A stretch of DNA of 64,000 nt from Nymphaea colorata. Taxonomy: Eukaryota > Streptophyta > Magnoliopsida > Nymphaeales > Nymphaeaceae. Both the position numbers and the translations under genes were made by a program. Positions within the stretch are counted from its first letter, which is position 1, and each line of letters starts with the position of its first letter. The notes beneath the pieces were generated by a model, which made no database searches, had not been told where the DNA came from, and worked only from the letters and a program-made list of their open reading frames with translations. Location: positions 1,486,001 to 1,550,000 of the forward strand of contig NC_045141.1 of NCBI RefSeq assembly GCF_008831285.2, in the 5' to 3' direction. Below are positions 11,901 to 22,800 of the stretch, in pieces.

Positions 11901-13862
11901 GTATTAGCTCCACTGCTAATTTCAGACATCTTTCAACACAAAGGAGGACACCGAGCCACGGAATAAGAAGTGCAGGCAACAAGGAATATAATCACATATG
12001 TAAAGACAACATGCTGATCATCAAGCAATAGCAGTCAAACGCACAGAGTAATCCATAAGGCTGATCGGCTGGAAGAGGAGGTAATAACAAGCTGACAACG
12101 CTGATCAGACACAAGCCGACGAAGAAGAACGAGGAGAGATACCAGAGACGACAGCGAAGCAGCGGTGGCAGGCAGCGGCGGAGCAGCGGTGGTGCAGGGC
12201 AGCAGCGAAGCAGGCGGCGGCGGTGCAGAGATGCTGCGAGAGCAGGCAGAAACGACGGGCGAAGTTGGCAGCGACGGGCAGAGATGCTGCGAGACGCGAG
12301 CAGGCGGCGGCGGGCGAGGATGCGATCCGGCGGCGGCGGGCGATGCTGGTCGTGGTCAGGCGGCGACGGGCGGAGAGAGCAGCGATGCAAGCGGCGGCGA
12401 TGGGTGGAGATGGGCGGACACGAGCGACGGGCGGAGATGGACTGACGGGCGGAAGAGCAGCGACGGTCGTGATCAGGCAGCGGCTGGCGCCGCTCAATCA
12501 GCGACGACGCGCTGAGGAGGAGGCGGCTGGAGCTCTGATACCATGATCAATTAGGAGAAGATTATACTTTGATTAACCTCGAAATCTGCCCTAACTCCTC
12601 TTTATATAGACTAGAGGAGAGAGAGAGAGAAGATACAAGAGAACCATCTAAAGAAAAAGGTATTTACAAAAGTACCCTCTTAAACCTAAAACTGAATATA
12701 AACACATCTTAACATACTCTATTAGACAACTTCTATCAGATGCTTATGTTGATCAAATGAGTTCCTTAGTGAAGGTTCTCCATGAAGTTGCCCAATCACT
12801 TAGATTAGTTGTTTAGATTGGTCCTCTAGAATGTTGCAATCCTTTTTGTTTCAAATTGGTTTCTTAGTATACTTTTATCATGATTTCTTGCTCACGCTGA
12901 AATTAGCAGATCATAGTTTGAGATCTCAAAATTATGACTTTTAAGCAAAAACTTCAAACTTTTGAAATAAGGCAATGTCTTGTTCTTGTCTAATGAACCT
13001 TATTTCAGGTTATTGGAATTGATCTCTTGTCACAATCCCTCCTTCCAGCTATTGTGGAACTTGCTGAGGATAGGCATTGGAGAGTTCGACTTGCTATAAT
13101 TGAATATATTCCTTTATTGGCAAGCCAGTTGGGTGTCGGATTTTTTGATGATAAGCTTGGTGCACTTTGCATGCAGTGGCTGGAAGATCAGGTTCTAATT
13201 CATTTTCATCTACCTCGTTCTTGTTTTTGTCTTTCTGATTCATTAGAGTGTTTATCATCAGATTATTGTACAGTTTTCTTTATCAGCTCAATCCAATTAC
13301 AAGTTCATCGTTAATAAGTTTGTTTAAGAGGTTTTTTCCCCTTATTAATTAAGGTTTCTGCCCCCCGTCCCGTCTATGTAAGCTATTACTTCTATGTGAC
13401 AGGTTTTCTCTATCCGTGATGCTGCAGCAAATAACTTGAAGCGTCTTGCTGAAGAATTTGGCCCAGAATGGGCAATGCATCATATAATCCCTCAGGCCAG
13501 TTTAATAAACTTGGACAACACCTAGTGCATCTTTGATGTTTGAACGATTGGCTTTTCAGTTTTCACTCTCCAAGAATAATACAGTTTATCCTTGGTGTTT
13601 GTTTAGTTAATAGCTAAAAGTTTTCCCTTAACAATTGGAAAATCTGGAGTTGTGTTTCTGAATACTGTAGTTATGCCTTATTTCTGTTGATATGTGAGTC
13701 GTGGAGTTAGTTTTGATACTCTTGTGGTGCTTGAGAAAGCTACTGTGCAAATAAGTTGTAGCCTGGTTAAATTTCCAAATAGCCCAGTTCATGTTTCTAT
13801 GTTGGTCTTCCGACCAATATAGTTTCTTGGTCTCTCAGTATTCCAGTTAGCATCTCATGGCC

Positions 13863-13899
<37 letters not shown>

Positions 13900-16800
13900 C
13901 CAATCTAGTTTCTTGGTCTCAGAATTCCAGTTATCATCTCATGGCATAATTATATATATATGACCATTCTAGTTTCTTACTCTCAGTATTCCAGTTATCA
14001 TCTCATGGCCTATATATATATATATATATATAGGAAAATCAAAATATGCAAGATGACTAAATATTTAAGACACATCACTAAAAGCATCATAAACTGTCAT
14101 TCAAATACCATAAACCGTTGCTGCATTATAAACTGTTGCTAATGCTCCTGCGGCAAGGTATTTTTATTGACAATTTTCAAAAAATCGGTCATCCGGCAAC
14201 GTCTCGCAGTCGTCTGATTTTGATTCCTCTATATGGTACTGGGAGAGAGAGAGAACTTATCAATTATCATAACATGACTTAAGTGTTGATGTATAGTTTT
14301 TTGGACATCATGATCATATGCATGGGGTTTTTACTTAGTTGTTAAGGTGTGGATGCCTAGGCGTGAGTCCACACCTGTCGCCGAAGTCCATCACTTAGGC
14401 AACAAGTGTTAGACTGGTGCCTAGGTGTGCCTAGGCTGGACTAGGTTCTAGTAAGCCGAGTCCATGGGAAGGTGAAAGGTCACCTTCCTTTCAAATTAAG
14501 TCCTGTAATTTTATTATACATTGTCATACCGTATATACTTATATTATATGCAATTAAATTATATACTTTCTTTTCTTTAAGTACAGTTTGCTATTCATTA
14601 ATGCTGTACGTTAATTACATATTCTATATCAACTCATCAAGTGGATGTTGCAGCCATACGTTAAGTACACATTCTATAAACCCAATGAATTTCTGTATAT
14701 ATCTTATGTGCTCTGAAGCATATTTTGTGGAACCTATGCCAGCCTTCTTGCCCATGTTAAAACCTATGTTTATGGTAAAAAGACCAAAAGTTTCTCTTGT
14801 TTAGTGCATGCTTAGTAATCAGAGAAATACATGCAAACCTCACTTTTGCAGCCTGCATACTGATTTATTTTCTCATTTGTGAGAGTGTTTTGTGTGTTAT
14901 ATGTATATTGTATGTTATATGTACAATCTGTTGTAAATATGTAATGTACATTATATGTACTGGTTTGATATGATTTTTGTTTTAAATGATTCAAATGAAA
15001 TAGTCTATAAGGTCTATAACTGAAATAGTCCATAAGAAATGCAAGCATTGTGTCCAGTACATAAACAAGAATGACGTGTTTTTTTTTTGTGTATCAAACT
15101 AAGGCATCAGCTAGAACAGAACAACAGAGTTTTCCAGTATGTAAACAAGCTCGAAGTGTACTGTTAATCTGTCATGTAAACAAGAACCGAACAGTTTTTC
15201 ATGTTTTACTTTTTGGCGTTACTTACAAAGTATAATCCTTCAATTAGAACAGAACAGAACAGTTTTTCAAGTTTTACTTGGAATAGAAACTTACAGTTCA
15301 GTCAGTAAGTACATAATTTTATTATGTAATGGTTAACACAATTAAAAAAATAAAAAAAAGGTCGTCTTTTTTTGCCTAGGCGCCTTGAATAATATAATTA
15401 TAGGGTTGCCTTTTTTATGAAGAGTTACATGTAAACACAGGTTTTTACAGTGATTTTTACCTGAATAATATAATTATAAATGGTATTGTTTTGGTAGTTT
15501 GTGAAATTTAATTTTAATCATCTTAATTGAAAAGTTCGAGCAATGGAACTCGACTGTTTGGAAAATCCCGAAAATCCCCATGTAGGTTAAACTTTTGTTT
15601 ATCCTGAAGAAATATCTATTTTCATTTTAAAATGAATGGTAGCATGTCGAAAAGGGTTAACACACATTAAATATTTTGGCATCTGCCACTCTCCTGTGTA
15701 TTCATTGGCTCCTTGCCCGATCCTAAATAAAACCAAAACGATAGACAGGAAAAATCAAGTTTTGGTGAATGAAAAAAAAAGGAAAAAAGAAACAGAGACC
15801 TAATGCAACAATGTTGATAGCATACAGACCCTATTCGACTGCTCACAAAAAAAAAACACACACAACAATAAACAGCACAGAAGTTTAAACGACTGCTAAT
15901 GGGTTCCTAAAAAAGCACAAAACCAAGCAGCACACAAGTTTAAACCACCAACAAAATGAGAAAACCAGAGATAAATCTGAGAAATCACAAACAAATGGGA
16001 AATCCACAACAAAACCATAGTCTCGAACAATCCTCAAACTAGAACACTAAGTAGAAACACAAATCAAACATTGTTACTAATCAGAAACTAAACTGCAATG
16101 GACAAACATGAACGGGAAACCAAACTAGCTTAAACTAATGCATAAAACTAAAATATGTGTACTAGATTTTCATGAGAAACTAAACTGCAACAGACAAACT
16201 CAAATGGGAAATCAAACTACCCAAAACGAATGCATAAAACACAAATACACATATTGTATTTAGATTGAGAGAGAGAAAAATAGGGAGCGAGAGAGAACGC
16301 ATTGAACGAGAGGTTTAGAATCCCGATAAGGGCGGACAAGTTACCAACGCTTGAAGGGAGCCGTTCACGGAGTTAGAAGAGAGGTCGAACTGGACGAGAG
16401 ACTTGTCCAGAGACTTCGGTGAGCCGATTCAGGTGGGGAAGGGAGTGTACCAGCCCCACCGTCGGCCGACCGGCCAAGAGAGAGGGGAACCTCAGAGGCT
16501 GAAGAGATCATCGCCGGAGATCGTCTGCCGTCGCCGGTCACCGCCTGCAGCCGCTGGTCTCCGCCCCTTTCTTCACCAGTCCCGTGAGTGGTCATCGGTG
16601 AGAGAAGAAGAAACGCACAAGATGAAACAAAACGAAAAAGGATTTTAGGGTTTCGATATATTTAACATTGAAAACGTTAAAATGGTTTAAAACGTGAAAA
16701 TGTAAAAAAAAGGTTAACATTAAAATCAGACGAAATTGGACTCGGTCAACTTTGACCGAGTCTAAAAAGGGTTGAAACTGACCTTGGGTGTGTTGACCAT

Positions 16801-19800
16801 ACCGGGTATGGTCAACGCAGCACTCCTGCCGCACCCACGGGCGTGCCGGTACCCGTACCGTGCGGGTACTCCTCCTTAAGAGGAGTACCCGTGTGACATG
16901 GTTTTTAAGTTTCTAGGTGGTCATTTGCAATATTTAATAGTTAGGATTTCTCTTTAAATATTTCTCTATTTTTGGTTGATGTTATTTGTAAGTCTCTACT
17001 GCTGCCCTAATCTGTTTATTATTGAGATTAAGGGTAGTTAATAAGAAGATTTTCTCTCTCTAAGATTGTCAACTGTAACATGGTATCAGAGCCGGCGGTA
17101 TCCACCTTTCTCCATCGGCGGCTGACTTGACTTTCCAAAGACCTCTTCTCCTCTTCTCTCTCCCATCTCTTCCCACCTCTTTTCTTCCTCTACTTCCTTC
17201 CTCCTTTTTTTTGCTGATCGGGAGATAGTGGAGCAGTATGGAAGGGGAACTAATCACACGTGAGAGGTATGTGTGATTAGATTCCCAACGTGGATGTAGT
17301 AGAGCGTGAGCAACTACGTGGGAGTTGCATTGGCAAGTTCTAAGCAATGTGACATGAATACGTGGATTTGCTTCACGTACCCGCTCCGGTACGTGGGTAC
17401 ACAGAAGCGGGTACGGCAGAACCCTTGGGTACGGGTTGGATCGGGTTTGGGTCAGACCCAATCCAAACCAAAAATTTTGTTTGTTTTTTATTTTACGAAA
17501 AGAAGTCGAGCTTTGCAGTAGAGCTCGACCCACCTGTGTTTTCTGCAGCAGATCTCTTCCGCAATGATGATTGGCGGCAACGACGACGTCAGGCGACCCC
17601 TGGCGACGTCCGGCGGCAGCTAGGTAAGTGTTTTTTTTTTTTTTCAATATTACAACTTAGGGCTTCATTTTCTTGATTTGCTTTTTTTTTTAATTTTGGG
17701 ATGTTTTTGTTTCATATTTTGATTGATTTTACGTGTAAAACCGTTGTGACACTTTTGTTGCTAGTTCAACTAATTACAACAATGGAGGTGGAGAAAAATT
17801 TGTCGGCTGATGTTGTTTCCATTTCGACCGGAAGCCTACGGTTTCTAGTTGTAAACTTCTTGCCTATGAAAAGAGACCTCTTATTTCTCCCATGCTCCAT
17901 TTCTTAAACTCTTTTTTATTGTTACTAATAACACCCAATTTCAAACACTTGATATTAGGCTAGAGCCAACCTACTCGGTTGCTTCTGCAGTGTCATTCAA
18001 AGTTTTGTTTTTCCTCAGTGTGAATTTTTTTGAATGTTATACTTATCTCTTCTTGAAGTTGAAAAATAACTCTATGAATCTTGTTGGCAATGGCACAAAT
18101 ATAGCCTTCTTTATTGTTCTAGTGCGAGCTTGATACTTGCTTCCCGGAGAGCCATTAGAAATGCTCATTTTTCGTCTAGGAGTTTATTGTTGTTTGTTCA
18201 AGAGCTAGTTTGCTAGATGACCAATGTGATTTTTTTTTTTAGTTTAAAAGATGCAAGTGATATTTGGAGTTCCAATTCCACTTTTGTGCATGTTTTGTAA
18301 CTTATTGACATATTCTTAACTTTTTGTTCCTTCAATGTTTTGTTCATCATATGTTTTTTGTTTTGCCTCTTTTCATTATTTCTAATGTAGTGTGGCAAGC
18401 AAAGGAAAATGAGTCTCTCTACCTACTACTCATGTTTGAAAATAATAGTGTTCTTATGATAAACAATGTTTTGTTTGAGACTTTCTTGAGTGAATTATTG
18501 AGTTTTTTTTTTTCATTATGATCATTTTTGAGAATATAAAATTTGCCATTACTTGCGTACCCACAATTTTCAAAATTGCCGTGTCCGAACCCGTAGCACC
18601 GTACCCGTATCGTACCCACACCCATGTGACAGGTTCTAAGTCAAATCTGGGCTCGTGGAAAAGTGGCTGCACGTGGACCATATTCTTATCAGATTTTTTT
18701 TTGGCTCTCTGAAAAAGTGGTTGCAAGTTGGGTATACTCTTATCAGATTGATTGTCTTTCTTATATGCATATGTGGATTCTAGTGAGCAATGATATGAAG
18801 CCTACTAAGTGGGAGTTTGGTGGACTGATTTACTGAACAACAAGTTCATTGATTTTTTTAATTACTTTTATTGATGTTGAAAAATTCTGTTGCCTAGATC
18901 CTTTGAAGTTGATTGCTGTAATTGGGGGACTGATTTACCGAACAACAAGTTCATAGATTTTTTTTTTAGGACTTTTATTGATGCTAAAAGAAATTCTGCT
19001 GCCTAAATCGTCTCAAGTTGATTGTTGTCCGCTATATTCTTGATTTTATCAAAGTGCAACAAGATTAAGGTTGTATTGTCCAGTCTTGCATTATGGCTGA
19101 TGAAGGCAAGACAAAAATGTAGTATGAGCATAAAAACATGGGCAATCCCTTTTCTTATGTCTCTGTTGTAAAATTAGTTGGATCTAATTATGAGATTTGG
19201 TCCAGTGTGTTTATGATGTTTGTGATTGAACATCAGAAAGAGCATGTTATAGAAGAAAATGAGCTTGGGCGAATAGTGAAAAATATAGTACATGGAAGGA
19301 AGATAATAATATTGTCATGTCATGGATCATGAATAATGTGCAACCAGAGATTACCTCTACTATTACATACTATACCTCTGCCAAACAGATGTGGGATTTT
19401 TTGAAACAAACGTACTCTAATGACGAGAATGTTAGCAAGATCTTGCAAGTGGAGGAGGAATTACTTAATTTGCGACAGGGTGATCAAAGTTTTGCTCAGT
19501 ACTTCGTTTCCATCAAGTCAATCTATGAAAGACTGAAAGCTTTGCGTCCTCCATGTTCCACATGCCACAAGACTCATGGTGAAGTTTCTACAGGGGTTCT
19601 CTCCCAAATACGTAGTAGCAAAGGCGTAGATGTTGTGGGAGACTGAGGGTCAGGAGGAAGTGGTGACCCTTTCTCAGCCTTCCATTGTTTACATAGTAGT
19701 AAAGGCACAAAGTCTCTCCCGAATACAAAGTAGCAAGATCTCAGCCGTCTTGTGGTGACCCTTTCTCAGCCTTCCATTGATGCTCCTGCCTCTGCCTTGG

Positions 19801-22800
19801 TGGCATCAGGAGGCCGTGGGGGTAGTTTCTCCAGGGGAAGGGGCACAGACTGAGGGTCAGGAGGAAGTCATGGGAGATTTCAATGCACTTACTGTGGGAA
19901 AATATGATATTTGGAAGAGGGATGTTGGGATAAGCATGGTCGTCATTTCGCTACATCCCTAGGCAGAGGTGTTGCATTTAATTCGGATAAGATTTCATTA
20001 CAGTCTCTTATTGGATCTGTCCAGGCAGCTTCATCAGTAGTAGAGGGGTCTTCGTCTTCTTCCCATCTTGAGACTGTGATAGTGAATAACAAGTCAGAAT
20101 ATGAGCAGTTCTTAGCACACAGATCTATTCAGCCATTGACCAGCACAGTTATGATAGACAATGTTATGTTTGCCAATACTGCTCCACATGATACATGTAC
20201 TACTTGGATTATTGATTTAGGGGTATCAAGACACTTTTGTAGTAGACCTTCATTGTTTACCTTGCTCCACACATTACCTCAGACTCGTCATGTAAACTTG
20301 CAAATGACAGATGACCTCTTATTTTGGGTTATGCAAATGACAGATGACCTACTTCCTCATCTATCAGTACCAGAGTCGTTCTAGTGTGAAGCCTGTCAAC
20401 TTGGCAAGCACACCCATAACCAGTTAGTCGTCAAGTCTTAGTCTGTCCAATTGTGGACTATTTGATCTTCTTTATGTTGATGCGTGAGGTGTTAACAGAG
20501 TTGCTAGTAGGTCTAAATTTCCTTATTTCCTTGTCTTGTTAATGATTATTTTCGAGTCGCTTGGGTTTTCTTTTTGAAAGAAAGGTTTGAAGTCATATGT
20601 GCTCAGAGGAACTTTATTATTGAAATAAAAACCCAGTTTGGTATTCTTGTTAAAAGCATTCGCACTGATAACACACTTGAGTTCAAAGCATCTACCTTAA
20701 TGAAATTTTACTCTGGCAATGACATTTCCCCTCAGTTTACTTGTCCTCATACCTCACAGCAAAATGGAGTAGCTGAACGAAAACATCGCCAACTTTTAAA
20801 TGTAGCGCATTCCCTAATGCTTGATGCTTATTTACCTATATATTTTTGAGGAGATACCATCCTCACTGCTTGTTACTTGACTAATCGTTTACCCTCATCC
20901 TCCATTGACAATCAGGTTCCCATTAAACTTATGTACCCACAACGACCCTTGTTTCTGATCGCTCTCAAAATATTTGGTTGCACATGCTTTGTTCACATCA
21001 TTGGGCCTACACGTGATAAATTGGTTGTTCAAACAATTAAGTTTATCTTTATTGGCTACTCCAAAAATAATAAAGGTTACAAATTCTTTGACCCCTTGAT
21101 TCAAAAGGAGTATATCAATGCAGATATCACATTCTTTGAGTATTAGCCTTATTATAGTTCCTCTCCTACCTCTACTGAGATGCCACGATCATCTGACCCA
21201 CTACCTATCTCTCCCATTTCATTTTAGTCATTCCCATGTAAGTCTCCTTTTAGCATTTCCAAGTTTTGTGATCCTCTGTTGGTCTACACACATTGACAGG
21301 ACCCCTTTCATGATAATTACATATGAGGTGAGTATACCTAGTCCATTTGAGCCTGCTATAGACATATTTAATTCCTGTCGAGACTTACCTATCGCAAAAG
21401 CAAGTGACAATGTACTTTGCATCCCATATCTCATTTTGTTTCTATTGACGGTGTTGGTCAAAGTATGCACAGTTTATTCAAGCTCTGACTGTCCATGCAG
21501 TTCTTACTTGTCGCCAACAGGTTTTATTAGATATCCAATGGAAAGAAGCTATATAAAATAAGATGGATGACTTGGTTCAACAAGGCATCTGCTGATTGTG
21601 ACATTGTTAGCTCCAAGTGGGTATTCACAGTGAAATACCATTCTGATGGTTCTATGGAAAAATATAAAGCTAGGTTGGTTGCTAAGGGCTACACGTAGAC
21701 CTATGATGTTGATTTCTTTGAGAATTTTTTTTCCCGTTGCTTGATTGGAAACATCTGTCTTATCATCTTTGTGGTTGTACACCATGATTGGCACATGTAT
21801 CAGTTTCAATGTTGTAAAAACCGTATCGTAAGCCGTATCGATCTGGCTTTAAGATGCGTTGTATCGTAAAATATCGTAATGTATCGTAACCATATCGTTT
21901 TTTTTTTAAATAATAAAAAAATCTCAAAAAATAATAAAAAATCAGTTAAAATTACCGTATCGTTTCTGTATCGTGCTGTGCTGTATCGTAACCGTATCGT
22001 AACGTATCGTGTCGTATCGTAACTGTATCGTTGCCGTATCGTAACCATATCGTACGATATGGTGTCCGTATCGTAAATGTACGATACGGGGGGTGTATCG
22101 TATCGTATTTTACGTGCGATATGATACGGCTCCGTATCGTACGATACGTACAACACTGATTAGTTTGATGTCAAAAATGCTTTTTTGTATGGTGATCTCG
22201 ATGAGACTGTCTATATGCAATAACCACCAGGGTTTGAACGACAGGGAGAGTAGGGAAAAGTGTGCAAACTGAAGAAGGCTATATATAGACTTAAGCAGAG
22301 TCCTCGTGCATGGTTTTACAAGTTCTCTGAGGTAGTCTCAAAGTGTGGCTTTGCGAGATCCCCTCTTGATCATTCTCTGTTTATCAAGAAGAATTTTAAG
22401 GGTATGACCATTCTAGTAGTTTATGTTGATGATATTATCTTGACGTGACCTTCAAAAGCTTCATCAATTTGGTTACTCCGAAAAAAATTTTTGATATAAA
22501 GTTGTTTCTTCAAAAATACTTGGGACAAAAGGTCTTGGTCGACTACGATAACTTTTTAGGAATAGAGGTTGCTTGCAATAAGGAAGGTGTAGTTCTATAC
22601 CCAAGTATGTTCTTGATTTATTGCAGGACACTGAGATGCTAGGAGCTAAACTGGCCACTCTACCTATGAATCCGCACACATCTTCATGATGACCAATCAT
22701 AATTAGTGGATTCTCTTACAGATCGTCAGATCCCTTATTGAGAAGCTCCTCTATGTTGATGTAACCAGGCCAGACATTAGCTTTGCAGTGGGGAAGCTAA

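Larger units (their letters stand above)
7629..12714 (-). mobile_element. Copia-1, young LTR retrotransposon in a PP2AA intron
   Basis: 5086 bp, antisense to the host gene. The LTRs (7629-7799 and 12544-12714) are 171 bp and identical base for base. The target duplication TACTC is at 7624-7628 and 12715-12719. A tRNA-iMet primer site lies inside the right LTR and a GAGGGGGAG polypurine tract inside the left one. Domain order gag-protease-integrase-RT-RNase H is that of Copia (Pseudoviridae). The coding region is broken by one frameshift near 8865 and an in-frame loss after the protease active site. Confidence 0.97.

Noticed and set aside
12105-12497. 130- and 132-codon frames in the Copia-1 leader
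   Set aside because: GC-rich repeat keeps several frames open at once; Ala/Arg/Pro-rich without motif, overlapping each other on one strand.
17081-17093. tRNA-like matches TGGTATCAGAGCC at several places
   Set aside because: They are primer binding sites next to LTRs, not tRNA genes; no cloverleaf around them.
17069-17647. 192-codon minus-strand frame over the Copia-2 primer site
   Set aside because: Antisense shadow of LTR end, primer site and leader; no homology.
21830-22150. Regular GTATCGTAA words that could suggest a CRISPR-like array
   Set aside because: Words are short, irregular, on both strands and bounded by hAT-type termini with a target duplication in a plant genome.
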